A stretch of DNA of 20,525 bases from Bacteroidales bacterium UBA4347 (GCA_002394185.1 DGTB01000190.1:1-20525), one strand, 5' to 3'; shown: positions 7,565 to 16,300, counted from the stretch's first letter. Notes: generated by a model from the letters alone, not told the origin. Numbers and translations are program-made.

Positions 7565-8803
7565 TTATTCACTCTTTTCTTCCTGTTCCACGGGGAAGCC
7601 TTCAGCAGGAGTGCCCGAATCGGACTCAGAAGCCGCCCCCGCTTCGGCGAGTTTCTCCTGCCGCTCTTTATCGTATACATCCGCCGCTACAGACTGGATA
7701 ACTCCCAGGCCACAGCCAAGGAAGAGATATGCTGTACCTCCGTAAGAAATAAACGGCAGAGTTTGACCGGTAACAGGCAGCACTCCAACTGCCACACACA
7801 TATTGGCCAGTGCCTGGAGATAAATCATGGTGCCAAACCCAGCCACCGCCAAAGCCCCAAAGCGGCCTTTGCAACGCCAGGCGAGGCGTATGCAACGGAA
7901 GTAAAAGAAACTATATAGAATCAATACGATAATACCTGTCAACAATCCAAGTTCCTCAATGATGATGGCATAAATAAAGTCATTATGAGCCTGAGTCATA
8001 AGGCGCGCATGAACTGTATTCCCCGGACCGACACCGAAGAAACCACCGCGGGCTATTGCCATGCGAGCCATGTTCTCCTGGGAAAGTTCGTCAGGATTAG
8101 GTTGGAGCCACGAGTGGATACGATGCCCCCACGTAGTGGAACGTTCGAGCAGCTGCTCGGTCTGCACGGTTTGCTCGCCAAGGCTCTTGTCGTACCTTAC
8201 ATAGGTTACACCAAGTCCGACAACAACAACCAGCAAGCCTGCAAGCAGCAACCGCCACCACCATTTGCGGTTCACACCTCCAAAAATCATCATCAGATAG
8301 CATGACATAAAGATAAGCGCAGCTGTAGAAAAATTCTCTGGAAGCACCAAGACCACCACACCAACAATGTAGACAAGTAGAGAGAGGAATGTGCCAAGGT
8401 CATCGGTATGGTCTTTTTTAAGTGCCAGTTGACGCGCCACAAAGAGCACCAGCATCACCTTGGCCACCTCGGAAGGCTGGAACTGGCCCACCACAGGCAG
8501 ACGGAACCAACGGCCACCCATCATCAACACCACAGCCAGCAATACCACAGATATCCAAAATCCCATTACAGCAAAACGCGAAAAGAACCGATAGTTGACA
8601 TGTGAAGCCATAGCCACTACGCCCCATGTTGCAATGACAATGACAAGATGTTTCAGGAAGAGTCCCGTAGGCCATCCTCCACCTGCATTGGAGTAGGCAA
8701 ACAGTCCAATCGAGCTATATACCTCCACCAACGAGATGATACTGAGCAGCAAGAACACTACCCATATCGTACGATCGCCCCGGAATATTTTCGACACTTT
8801 CAT
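7565..8803 (-). CDS. ftsW: Septal peptidoglycan polymerase FtsW (SEDS family)
   Basis: A polytopic SEDS glycosyltransferase (about ten helices, 412 residues) that polymerises lipid II at the septum with FtsI. QPSEVAKVMLV (109-119) is the SEDS signature, GVGPGNTVHARLMTQAHNDF (257-276) includes the conserved periplasmic loop with Asp275, and EELGLL and PFISYGGTAYL follow near the C-terminus. Asp275 aligns by motif with the catalytic aspartate of characterised FtsW/RodA enzymes. The last 35 residues are an acidic, Ala/Glu/Ser-rich cytoplasmic tail of unknown role. FtsW rather than RodA is chosen because of the dcw context. It starts 2 nt after the murD remnant, so translation of the two is probably coupled. 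Confidence 0.97.
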   Translation of the reverse strand: MKVSKIFRGDRTIWVVFLLLSIISLVEVYSSIGLFAYSNAGGGWPTGLFLKHLVIVIATWGVVAMASHVNYRFFSRFAVMGFWISVVLLAVVLMMGGRWFRLPVVGQFQPSEVAKVMLVLFVARQLALKKDHTDDLGTFLSLLVYIVGVVVLVLPENFSTAALIFMSCYLMMIFGGVNRKWWWRLLLAGLLVVVVGLGVTYVRYDKSLGEQTVQTEQLLERSTTWGHRIHSWLQPNPDELSQENMARMAIARGGFFGVGPGNTVHARLMTQAHNDFIYAIIIEELGLLTGIIVLILYSFFYFRCIRLAWRCKGRFGALAVAGFGTMIYLQALANMCVAVGVLPVTGQTLPFISYGGTAYLFLGCGLGVIQSVAADVYDKERQEKLAEAGAASESDSGTPAEGFPVEQEEKSE

Positions 8804-8805
8804 AA

Positions 8806-9345
8806 CTAAAGTTCATTTACTTCGTGACGGAAAGCCTCTCCCTCGTCCTCAACATCAGTGCCGTTGTCACAAGCTGGCGAATAGAGAACCTTGACATCAT
8901 CGGCTTCATAGCGGTAGGCTTTCTGCAAGGCCGCCGCCATCGAGGGACAAGCCTCTATGGTAGGTATTACCCCAGTAAAGGTTTTGCGCAAACACTCACT
9001 CTCGCCTCCCACCACCAGAAGCATCCTTACCTTGCGAAGCGCGGGAGGAACAAGACGGCTATAGTCAGCGGATTGACGAGGAGAATCCGCAATCCAAATA
9101 ATACCACCCTGTGTACTTTCAAGGGCATACCATGTGGCGTTGATGGAACGCGAAGCTGCGTCATTGATATATTCACGGCCACGGACACGTGCAACAAATT
9201 CCATACGATAGCGAGTCTCTTCGAGTCGTTTGAAGCAGTCGCGAAGCGAGGCATTGCGCATAGCTTTCAGGCGCTGTGTGTCAATGCCTGCCAGTCCGGT
9301 GTGGATTCTGTCGCGGCCCTGTTTGGCCAAAGTTTCTATTGTCAT
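8806..9345 (-). CDS. MurD remnant: isolated C-terminal ligase domain
   Basis: This intact 179-residue frame sits exactly where murD lies in Bacteroidota dcw clusters, between mraY and ftsW. Residues 25-179 resemble only the C-terminal third of MurD: LRDCFKRLEETRYRMEFV, then REYINDAASRSINATWYALES, then VKVLYSPACD. The UDP-MurNAc-L-Ala binding and ATP-binding domains are absent; no P-loop exists, and only 32 nt separate it from mraY, so they were not lost by a frameshift. Within the remaining domain, family motifs are altered. HRxE reads YRME, NDSKATN reads NDAASRS (61-67), the usual glycine/lysine-rich loop after the ALES strand reads ADSPRQSADY, and the SPACASFDxF loop reads SPACDNGTD. Catalysis of D-Glu addition is therefore very unlikely. 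It could be a decaying gene or a domain kept for binding or regulation. The open frame and tight spacing to ftsW suggest it is still translated. Confidence 0.8.
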   Translation of the reverse strand: MTIETLAKQGRDRIHTGLAGIDTQRLKAMRNASLRDCFKRLEETRYRMEFVARVRGREYINDAASRSINATWYALESTQGGIIWIADSPRQSADYSRLVPPALRKVRMLLVVGGESECLRKTFTGVIPTIEACPSMAAALQKAYRYEADDVKVLYSPACDNGTDVEDEGEAFRHEVNEL

Positions 9346-9377
9346 AACGATGAGTTGGTATATTGTTTATTGTTTGT

Positions 9378-10556
9378 TTATCGCAGTTTAAGGGTCATTA
9401 GCGTGAAAATAGCCAACAAAATGGCGATGATGATGAAGCGGATGACCACCTTTTCCTCTGCCACACCCTTCTTTTGATAGTGATGGTGAAGCGGAGTCAT
9501 AAGGAAAGGACGTTTCTCAACAGGCACCGACTGGCTTGGTGGAAGTTTGTGTCGCCGACGATAGTACTTGCAGTATGATGTCTGTATGATAACAGACAAG
9601 TTCTCCACCACATAAATGCCACAAAGTACGGGAAGAAGAAGCTCTTTCTTGATGAGCACGGCAAAGACGGCGATGATACTGCCGATGGAAAGCGAACCCG
9701 TATCGCCCATGAATATCTCTGCCGGATGAGAGTTAAACCAGAGGAAGCCAAGAGTAGCACCGACAAAAGCCGTGCTGAAAATAGCCAGCTCGCCGATATT
9801 GGAAAGGTACATGATATTGAGATAGCCAGCCATGACAACATTACCGCTCACCCATGCAAGGATTGCCAAAGCGCCTCCGTTAACAGCCGCCACACCTGTG
9901 GCGATACCGTCGATACCGTCGGTCAGATTGGATGCATTACTGATAGCTGTGACAATGAATATAATAATAAGTACATAGACCACCCAGACGAGGTCACTTG
10001 CCCAATCGCCCATCCACGTGACAAGCCACGCATAGTCGAACTCATTATTCTTCACAAAAGGAATGGTAGTAGAGGTGGAACCCGAAATAGCTGGATGATG
10101 TATAATCAACAATCCCACAACAAGCCCCAGCAATACCTGTCCCAGCACCTTGTATTTACCAGGAAGCCCAGCCTTGCCCCGTGTTTTCTTCAGGTAGTCA
10201 TCCAGAAAACCTATCATACCCATCCATACCGTGGTGCCGAGCATGATAAGCACATAAATGTTGTCGAGCTTGGCAAAGAGCAGGGTGGGGACAATGATGG
10301 CCGCAAGAATAAGCAAGCCTCCCATGGTGGGCGTCTGGCTCTTGCGGGCCGCGCCCTCCAGGCCTAATTCGGTGCGTACCTCGTCCATCATGCCCATCTT
10401 GTTCTTCATCCAGCGAATGAAACGCTTGCCAAAGAGCAACATAATGAGCAAAGAGGTCACCATGCTGGCGGCAGCCCTCACAGAGATGTATTGCAGTACT
10501 CCTGTGCCTGGTATATCGAGTACCTTGTCAAACCATTCGAATAGATAGTATAGCAT
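9378..10556 (-). CDS. mraY: Phospho-MurNAc-pentapeptide translocase MraY
   Basis: An integral membrane enzyme that moves phospho-MurNAc-pentapeptide from UDP to undecaprenyl phosphate, making lipid I. About ten membrane helices are visible in 392 residues. The catalytic signature residues are all present: DDYLKK (119-124), NLTDGIDG (210-217) and FMGDTGSL (282-289). The MraY-specific MTPLHHHYQKKG histidine motif is near 355-366. RKSQTPTMGG (71-80) is the typical N-terminal cytoplasmic loop. The ATG at 10556 gives MLYYLFEW, close to other Bacteroidota MraY starts. It is 19 nt after murE. Its product needs a D-Glu-containing precursor, which the murD remnant downstream is not expected to supply. 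Confidence 0.98.
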   Translation of the reverse strand: MLYYLFEWFDKVLDIPGTGVLQYISVRAAASMVTSLLIMLLFGKRFIRWMKNKMGMMDEVRTELGLEGAARKSQTPTMGGLLILAAIIVPTLLFAKLDNIYVLIMLGTTVWMGMIGFLDDYLKKTRGKAGLPGKYKVLGQVLLGLVVGLLIIHHPAISGSTSTTIPFVKNNEFDYAWLVTWMGDWASDLVWVVYVLIIIFIVTAISNASNLTDGIDGIATGVAAVNGGALAILAWVSGNVVMAGYLNIMYLSNIGELAIFSTAFVGATLGFLWFNSHPAEIFMGDTGSLSIGSIIAVFAVLIKKELLLPVLCGIYVVENLSVIIQTSYCKYYRRRHKLPPSQSVPVEKRPFLMTPLHHHYQKKGVAEEKVVIRFIIIAILLAIFTLMTLKLR

Positions 10557-10575
10557 AGCTCTTAAACATTAATCT

Positions 10576-12030
10576 TTAATTATTTACCTTACCTAATTCC
10601 CGTCCCACTTCCTCCACGTCGTCAAAGTGGCTCCGCACGCCGTTTACTTCTTGATATTTCTCATGCCCCTTACCTGCAATGAGGATAATATCTCCCTCAC
10701 GAGCCATCATACATGCGGTACGGATAGCCTGACGACGGTCGGTGATACGAACAGTGCGACTCAGTTGCTGGGGGGTAAGGCCGGCCTCCATGTCGTCAAG
10801 AATGCTTTCTGGCTTCTCTGTACGAGGATTATCGGAAGTTAAAACCAGCTTGTCGCTACCCTTCGATGCAATCTGTGCCATCTCGGGGCGTTTTGTGCGG
10901 TCGCGATCGCCTCCACAGCCCACCACGGTGATAAGTTGCTGTGTCGGACGGCGGATGGCGTCAATAGTGGAAATGACATTCTGCAAAGCATCGGGAGTAT
11001 GGGCATAGTCAACTATAGCGGTGACTCCACGGCCATTCACATACTGAAATCTCCCAGGAGCAGGCTCAAGCGTGGAAAGCAGGCGTGCCACCTCGTCCTC
11101 GGAGGCACCACACAGCACAGCAGCGGCATAAATAGCCATCAAGTTATATGCATTGAAACGACCTACCAACCGGCACCACATCTCATGACCGTTAATCTGC
11201 ATGTGCATCCCCTCAAAGCTTTCTTCTATTATCTTGCAATGGAAGTCTGCCATCTGATTGAGAGCATAGGTAGAGACCTTGGCACGAGTGTTCTGTACCA
11301 TCACGCGACCATTTTTGTCGTCAATATTCACCAAAGCCCATGCACTTGCAGGCAAACCATCAAAGAACCCCTTCTTGGCGGCAATATAATTGGCCATGGT
11401 CTTATGGAAATCCAAGTGGTCATGGGTAATGTTACTGAAGATGGCTCCTGCGAACTCCACACCGGCAATACGATGCTGCACCACAGCATGTGAACTCACC
11501 TCCATAAAGCAATAGTCACAGCCAGCATCCACCATACGTCGGAGCAGCTGGTTCAGTTCCAATGCGTCGGGAGTTGTGTGCCCCGTAGCCAACTCTTCTT
11601 CATCTATCTTGTTGACAATAGTGGAGACCAACCCCACATGATACCCCAATTGGCGGAACATTCTGTGCAACAAGGTAACCGTTGTTGTCTTACCATTGGT
11701 ACCCGTGATGCCAATCAATTTCAGCTTCTTCGAAGGATGTCCATAGAAATTGGCAGCCATTTCGCCAAGGGCCCTACTGCTATCCTCAACAATGACATAA
11801 ACAACGCCTTCCGGTGCATCTGCGGGCACATGCTGGCACACCACAGCAATAGCTCCGGCCTTTACCGACTGGGCGATGAAGTCGTGTCCGTCGACCTTCG
11901 TGCCCTGCTGAGCCACAAAGAGAGTGCCCGCAGAGACTTTGCGCGAGTCGAACTGAAGGTCTTTCACCTCCTGTGCCACATCGCCCTGAATTCTGCAGTC
12001 TACTCCTTGAATTATATCTTTCAGTTTCAT
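10576..12030 (-). CDS. murE: UDP-MurNAc-L-Ala-D-Glu--meso-DAP ligase MurE
   Basis: The ATP-dependent cytoplasmic ligase that adds the third stem-peptide residue. The start is taken as the ATG at 12030 (MKLKDIIQGVD), 11 nt after the ftsI stop. The frame stays open further upstream to 12195, but that stretch lies inside ftsI and does not look like MurE. FDSRKV near 24-29 contacts the uridine moiety, and GITGTNGKTTTV (107-118) is the P-loop. DYAHTPDAL and GCGGDRDRTKRPEM belong to the C-terminal domain. DNPR at 400-403 is the motif of meso-diaminopimelate-specific enzymes, so a Gram-negative DAP-type wall is expected. The 484 residues are the normal length. Confidence 0.97.
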   Translation of the reverse strand: MKLKDIIQGVDCRIQGDVAQEVKDLQFDSRKVSAGTLFVAQQGTKVDGHDFIAQSVKAGAIAVVCQHVPADAPEGVVYVIVEDSSRALGEMAANFYGHPSKKLKLIGITGTNGKTTTVTLLHRMFRQLGYHVGLVSTIVNKIDEEELATGHTTPDALELNQLLRRMVDAGCDYCFMEVSSHAVVQHRIAGVEFAGAIFSNITHDHLDFHKTMANYIAAKKGFFDGLPASAWALVNIDDKNGRVMVQNTRAKVSTYALNQMADFHCKIIEESFEGMHMQINGHEMWCRLVGRFNAYNLMAIYAAAVLCGASEDEVARLLSTLEPAPGRFQYVNGRGVTAIVDYAHTPDALQNVISTIDAIRRPTQQLITVVGCGGDRDRTKRPEMAQIASKGSDKLVLTSDNPRTEKPESILDDMEAGLTPQQLSRTVRITDRRQAIRTACMMAREGDIILIAGKGHEKYQEVNGVRSHFDDVEEVGRELGKVNN

Positions 12031-12041
12031 AATATCCGTTT

Positions 12042-14297
12042 CTATTTCAAATTCAACACAACCGTTGCTCCATTCTTGGCAGCAGAGCCTCCCTTGGGTT
12101 GCTGCGATGTTACCTTGCCATACCCACTTACACGCGCCCGGAATCCCATAGAGCGCAACAACGCCACCGCATCCTTTGCCGTCATGCCATAACAATTGGG
12201 GACACGTCCTTCAACCGGCTCATATGGCACATAGCCTCCTGGCAGCGTGTCGTTGGCTGCGCGGTAGTAAACCCACTCGCTGCCCGGGTCGGAAGTGACA
12301 TATTGCTGTCCAATCAGCCCATACACCTCTGACAGGGCGCGCTGATTGCCCTTTTCAACCACAGGCTTCTGCATCGCCTTGTTGCTGTCGGCTTGGAGTC
12401 GGGCGTTGACCGATTCACCCAGATCCTTATCTATGGCCACCACACAGTCGGCAATACTCTTCACCACCTGGCCCGCCTGCCATCCGTAGGCATAGCTGTG
12501 CTCCACAAGGGCTATGCATGTATACTTGGGGTTATCCGCAGGGAAGAAACCGGCGAAAGAGGCATCGTAAGCGCCATGGCTTTTGGCCGTACCAGTCTTT
12601 CCGGCCAGCAGATAGGTCTCACTCTTCAAATGATGCCCCGTACCACCATTGTTCACCACACCCGTCAGCATGTCGCGCAACATTTTCGCCTTCTGCGAAT
12701 CGAACGCACGATTGTTTATCACCACTGGGTTTATCTCGCGGCGCCGTCCCTTACTGTCGATTATAGCACGGCAGAACAACGGCTTCACCATGCGTCCACC
12801 TCCTGCCAGGGCATTATAGAATGTGGCCAGCTGCAAAGGATTGATGGCCGTGGAGTAGCCATAACACAAACGCGTGAAATTCGACACAGGTAGCATGTCC
12901 TTGAAAATATAGGAATCATTCTGGCCCGCCACGACATCGGGATTCAACTTCTCATAAGGGAATACCTCCAGCATCAAACGCCGCAGGGTGTCGGAGCGTC
13001 GCGCCATACGATAGTATTTCCAACCCAGCTCCACCATACCGACATTCGACGACTGCTCGATGATTTCCCTGACATTGAGCGAATCCCTTACGCGGCCTTC
13101 CTTGTCCTTCACGCGGTGGTCATCGTCCACCTGTCCATCCTTGCGTCCTCCGCTGTAATTCTTGCTTCCCACCCTGAACAGCATGCCCGTGTCTATCGTG
13201 ATGGCTGGATCGTTCAGCATCGCCGTAAGGACCACACTTTTGAATGTGGAACCGGGCTGATACCGGTCGCTGACTGCCACATTGCGGTCTCGGACCTCCA
13301 TGAATTCATGGCTCACCGTATCCCAGGCCAGATTGGCGCAGGCCAACACATAGCCTGTCTCGACCTCCATCAGAATGGCGCATCCTGATGTACCGTTATA
13401 CTGATGCAGAGCCTTGCGAAGCGAACTCTCTGCTATATCCTGATAGCGGGTATCGATGGTGGAAACAATGCTCAGACCGTCCACCTTGTTCTGTACCACG
13501 ATGGTATCCACTCGATCGTTGTCTGTGCGCTGAGGCACCTCTTTGCGTTCTCTCGGTTCGTCGGGCAACCAGATACCCTTCGTCAGTCGACGACAGTTGA
13601 AGATACCGTCCTGGCCGCGCAGAACGGAATCGTAGGCTCCTTCCAATCCTGTATAGGTACCCTTGTTCAAAGCATTCTGGAAGCCGATTGTGTTCTCTGC
13701 CATATTGCCATAGATGTGCGCCCGCACCTGGCGGACCACACTCTGTCCATCCACCTGTTTCACCACTCCCACTCGCCAGCCCGGCAAACGGCTGATGGAA
13801 AGCCATGTCGAATACGGTATCCTCCTTTCCACAAGGAAACAACGACGGGGCTTATCCTTGGCTCGTTCCGTGGCAATGCGGTTCCTGTAGTAGGCTGCAT
13901 CGTGTGTCGACGACACATCGCTCAGCATCTGGCACACCGTGTCCAGATACTGGTAGAAACACGAATCAGGTATTCCACTCTCCACAGGTACACCCTTCGA
14001 ATTGAGTTTCTGCTTTCCTTTCTCCATTTCGATGGTATCAAGCAGGTCCAAATAGAAATCGCATTCTGTCACTGTGGTGGCCAGAATTTTGCCGTCGCTG
14101 GAATAGATGATGCCCCTGCGTGCAGGATCCGTGCGAAGGCCGGCCTCGCGCTTCGAGCCCCGTGCCCGCCATTCGTCTCCATGCACCCATTGTATATTTA
14201 CTATACTCACTATGATGGCTATGCCGCCAACCAACGTCAGCAGCAGGTAAAAGGCAGTCATGCCTTTTGTCATCCGTGTGTCTTTATCATTTTTCAT
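12042..14297 (-). CDS. ftsI: Septal transpeptidase FtsI (PBP3) with PASTA domain
   Basis: A class B penicillin-binding protein that crosslinks septal peptidoglycan with FtsW. One N-terminal membrane anchor (about 14-34) is followed by the dimerisation region (ARRGIIYSSDGKILATT). The transpeptidase domain has SxxK at Ser350 (GSTFKS), SxN at 416-418 (SSN) and KTG at 567-569 (AGKTGTAKS). A single PASTA domain closes the protein (about 694-751, RVPNCYGMTAKDAV), a trait of Bacteroidota FtsI that E. coli lacks. It has 751 residues. The ATG at 14297 lies within a stretch of short AT-rich repeats that joins it to ftsL. In-frame ATGs eight and twelve codons later are alternatives. Confidence 0.97.
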   Translation of the reverse strand: MKNDKDTRMTKGMTAFYLLLTLVGGIAIIVSIVNIQWVHGDEWRARGSKREAGLRTDPARRGIIYSSDGKILATTVTECDFYLDLLDTIEMEKGKQKLNSKGVPVESGIPDSCFYQYLDTVCQMLSDVSSTHDAAYYRNRIATERAKDKPRRCFLVERRIPYSTWLSISRLPGWRVGVVKQVDGQSVVRQVRAHIYGNMAENTIGFQNALNKGTYTGLEGAYDSVLRGQDGIFNCRRLTKGIWLPDEPRERKEVPQRTDNDRVDTIVVQNKVDGLSIVSTIDTRYQDIAESSLRKALHQYNGTSGCAILMEVETGYVLACANLAWDTVSHEFMEVRDRNVAVSDRYQPGSTFKSVVLTAMLNDPAITIDTGMLFRVGSKNYSGGRKDGQVDDDHRVKDKEGRVRDSLNVREIIEQSSNVGMVELGWKYYRMARRSDTLRRLMLEVFPYEKLNPDVVAGQNDSYIFKDMLPVSNFTRLCYGYSTAINPLQLATFYNALAGGGRMVKPLFCRAIIDSKGRRREINPVVINNRAFDSQKAKMLRDMLTGVVNNGGTGHHLKSETYLLAGKTGTAKSHGAYDASFAGFFPADNPKYTCIALVEHSYAYGWQAGQVVKSIADCVVAIDKDLGESVNARLQADSNKAMQKPVVEKGNQRALSEVYGLIGQQYVTSDPGSEWVYYRAANDTLPGGYVPYEPVEGRVPNCYGMTAKDAVALLRSMGFRARVSGYGKVTSQQPKGGSAAKNGATVVLNLK

Positions 14298-14330
14298 TTC
14301 TCATTCTTAACTCTTAATTCTTAACTCCTA
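14290..14330 (-). repeat. Short 14-nt period repeat at the ftsL-ftsI junction
   Basis: Read on the minus strand, AGTTAAGAAT occurs twice 14 nt apart (first copy near 14317-14326, second near 14303-14312). A degenerate tail GAGAAATGAAAAATG then supplies the ftsI start codon. The repeat fills the 30-nt gap between the ftsL stop and ftsI. Tandem words of this kind (ttaagaattaagagttaag) are familiar between genes in Bacteroidales; this is general knowledge and was not searched. It also replaces any ribosome-binding sequence for ftsI. Confidence 0.55.
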
Positions 14331-14789
14331 ATCCTCTATCTCATACGGCGGCCCGCTGGTAATTCCCACTCCACTCTCGCCAAGGTCCTCCGCTATCTGC
14401 GATATCTTCACACTCTTCTGATACTGTTTCTGCATCTGTATTCTATGCTCTCGCAGGTCGTCGATACGTTCTTGCGAGGCAATCTTCTCCCGGCTCAAAC
14501 TCTCCACCTTGTATCGGTTCGCCACAATCAGCAACAGGAAAAGCAAGCACAGCAACATCAGAGGTATCTGTTTCAGCACCAGGCGGTCGGATAATATATC
14601 GCCACCCAGCACCTTCGACACTCCTTTGGCCACCTTGTCCGACTTCAGCGACTTGCGCGGCGACTCTTCCTTTGTGGCCTCCTGCTCTGTCTCGACCTCA
14701 GGCTCCGGTTCCACAACGGCTGCGGGCTGTTCCACTTCCTTGCCGTCCAGACCCTCTTCGGTCACCTTCTCCCTAAACCTGTTTCCCAT
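14328..14789 (-). CDS. ftsL: FtsL-like divisome membrane protein
   Basis: A 153-residue bitopic protein. A long, acidic, Pro/Glu-rich cytoplasmic N-terminus (about 1-70) precedes one membrane helix (about 73-91, PLMLLCLLFLLLIVANRY). A periplasmic helical segment with coiled-coil character (about 93-132) follows, and the short end GITSGPPYEIED resembles the closing residues of Bacteroidota FtsL-like proteins. FtsL acts with the FtsQ-type protein to activate FtsWI. Assignment rests on topology, that end, and the slot between rsmH and ftsI; sequence identity in this family is low. The cytoplasmic tail is longer than usual (most relatives are about 100-120 residues). It starts 9 nt after rsmH. 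Confidence 0.88.
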   Translation of the reverse strand: MGNRFREKVTEEGLDGKEVEQPAAVVEPEPEVETEQEATKEESPRKSLKSDKVAKGVSKVLGGDILSDRLVLKQIPLMLLCLLFLLLIVANRYKVESLSREKIASQERIDDLREHRIQMQKQYQKSVKISQIAEDLGESGVGITSGPPYEIED

Positions 14790-14798
14790 ATATTAATA

Positions 14799-15773
14799 CT
14801 ATTTTACTTCATTTTTCATTTGCACCCTCTCCCCCACTCTCAATCGTGCACTCCGCGCCCGGCTGTTTCTCATCAACTCTGCCTCGCTGGCCTGCACAGC
14901 TCCGCGGCTCACCATCTTCATCGGTGCCAACACATTCCCATAAAAATCCTTCTCCAACTCACCCTCAAAGTTACCGCTCTTCATGAAGTTTTTCACCAGG
15001 CGGTCCTCCAACGAGTGATAACTGATCACCACCAGCCGGCCACCTTCTGTCAGCACCTCGCAGGCTTGCTGCAGCAGCGCCTTCAGCGCATCCAGCTCGC
15101 CGTTAACCTCGATGCGCAACGCCTGGAACAGCATTGCCAGATACTTGTTCTCCATGCCCCGGGGCAGGTGGCGCGACACAGCCTCCTTGAGATCAGTGGT
15201 GGTAACGATGTCTTTCTCTCCGCGAGCCTTGACGATGGCACGAGCCATCTGCCTTGCATTGGGCAACTCGCCATAGAGCTTCAGCACACGGGTCAGTCCC
15301 TCCTCGTCCAAAGTGCCGACAAGGTCACGGGCCGTCACCTCGCCTCGACGGTCCATCCGCAGGTCCAATTCGCCTTCCATACGGGTGGAAAAACCCCTCT
15401 CAGCCACGTCAAACTGGTGACTGCTCACCCCCAGATCTGCCAGTATACCATCCACACTCCTCACTCCATACATCCGGAGGAAATTCTTCAAATGACGGAA
15501 ATTCTCGTTAATCAGCGTAAACTGCCCCTTGCTTTCCACTTTCCACTCCCCGCTCTTCACTCTCGCAACCGCATCCTCATCCTGGTCGAATGCCAGCAGC
15601 CGGCCACCCTCTCCAAGTGCCTCCAATATGGCACGGGAATGCCCGCCGCCGCCAAACGTGACGTCGACATACGTACCATCCTCCCTCAGGCGCAGCCCTT
15701 CAATGGCCTCGCCCAACATCACAGGTACATGATACTGCTCAGTGGTGGCTGTTTTATGATTGTTCTCTTCCAT
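14799..15773 (-). CDS. rsmH: 16S rRNA (cytosine-N4) methyltransferase RsmH
   Basis: A SAM-dependent methyltransferase that modifies C1402 of 16S rRNA; formerly MraW. The N-terminal YHVPVMLGEAIEGL is the typical opening. YVDVTFGGGGHSRAIL is the SAM loop, GILADLGVSSHQFD holds the second nucleotide motif, and VVISYHSLEDRLVKNF is the RsmH signature. The ATG at 15773 (MEENNHKT) is preferred, giving 324 residues; a GTG at 15791 would add six. Either way the gene overlaps the end of mraZ (by 20 nt from the ATG). Between the first motif and the next strand lies VKSGEWKVESKGQ, encoded by near-repeated gtggaaa words. Confidence 0.97.
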   Translation of the reverse strand: MEENNHKTATTEQYHVPVMLGEAIEGLRLREDGTYVDVTFGGGGHSRAILEALGEGGRLLAFDQDEDAVARVKSGEWKVESKGQFTLINENFRHLKNFLRMYGVRSVDGILADLGVSSHQFDVAERGFSTRMEGELDLRMDRRGEVTARDLVGTLDEEGLTRVLKLYGELPNARQMARAIVKARGEKDIVTTTDLKEAVSRHLPRGMENKYLAMLFQALRIEVNGELDALKALLQQACEVLTEGGRLVVISYHSLEDRLVKNFMKSGNFEGELEKDFYGNVLAPMKMVSRGAVQASEAELMRNSRARSARLRVGERVQMKNEVK

Positions 15774-16242
15774 CGTTCGACCGGTTTTCACTCTGCGGGC
15801 TCACCCGCCCCAGCAGCTCCTCAGCCATGGTGGCAAAGTCGCCGCTGTCTGCGTTCATCTTGTCGTAGGCCTCGCGGTCCCAGAGCTCTATGAACTTGCC
15901 GGTCGATTGAAGAACAATCTCTTTCGCTTTCGCTATCACGTGCTTCTGCTCCGCAGGCACCAACAGTCGGTCGTTCGAGTCCAACTCTATCACGTTGCCT
16001 TCCGTCAACTTGCGGAGCACGTTGCGCTCCTTGAGATTGTAGGAATTCAGCTTCTCTTGCAATTTCTCCACTTCCTCCCTGAAACTGGCGTATGTCCACA
16101 GCTCCAAACACTCGGCATAGACACTCTGGCGTATCACGAAACGACCGTCCTCAGTCTCCAACTGCCTCTTCAGCGCAATTGGGAACTTGAAGCGACCGTT
16201 CGAGTCCACCTTACAGTATTCTTTTCCAAGTATTAAGGCCAT
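15754..16242 (-). CDS. mraZ: Transcriptional regulator / division protein MraZ
   Basis: The first gene of the dcw operon. The family is built from two AbrB-like SpoVT halves and forms a ring-shaped DNA-binding oligomer that regulates its own operon. The first half has DSNGRFKFP (13-21), matching the DxKGR motif with Asn for Lys. The second has ELDSNDRLLVP, where the motif glycine is Asp. The 162 residues are slightly longer than usual (about 145-155), owing to a polar C-terminal tail that overlaps rsmH. The TGGGN-type repeats known as MraZ operators in proteobacteria were not seen upstream, so autoregulation here is not supported by the sequence. Confidence 0.95.
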   Translation of the reverse strand: MALILGKEYCKVDSNGRFKFPIALKRQLETEDGRFVIRQSVYAECLELWTYASFREEVEKLQEKLNSYNLKERNVLRKLTEGNVIELDSNDRLLVPAEQKHVIAKAKEIVLQSTGKFIELWDREAYDKMNADSGDFATMAEELLGRVSPQSENRSNDGREQS

Positions 16243-16266
16243 TTTTACCTACTTTTTTTCAGGGTG

Positions 16267-16300
16267 TAAAATTACGAAGAAATTTCCAATTTCTGCCAAA
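16267..16300 (-). promoter_or_regulatory. Candidate promoter for mraZ / dcw operon
   Basis: On the minus strand TTTG (16297-16300) is followed after 22 nt by TAATTTTA (16267-16274). This differs by one base from the Bacteroidota -7 box TAnnTTTG. Transcription would start about 15-20 nt before the mraZ ATG, giving a very short leader. The spacing is slightly longer than the usual 19-21 nt. Confidence 0.4.

Noticed and set aside
9346..9377. Frameshift or sequencing error hiding the rest of murD
   Set aside because: Only 32 nt lie between the remnant and mraY, so the missing 260 or so residues cannot be present in another frame.
12031..12195. Upstream extension of murE into ftsI
   Set aside because: The extra 55 residues do not resemble MurE and overlap the PASTA domain of ftsI; the ATG at 12030 gives the normal N-terminus.
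15525..15552. Near-repeated gtggaaa words inside rsmH (SGEWKVES) as a recent insertion
   Set aside because: The protein length at this point looks close to other RsmH proteins, so there is no clear sign of an insertion.
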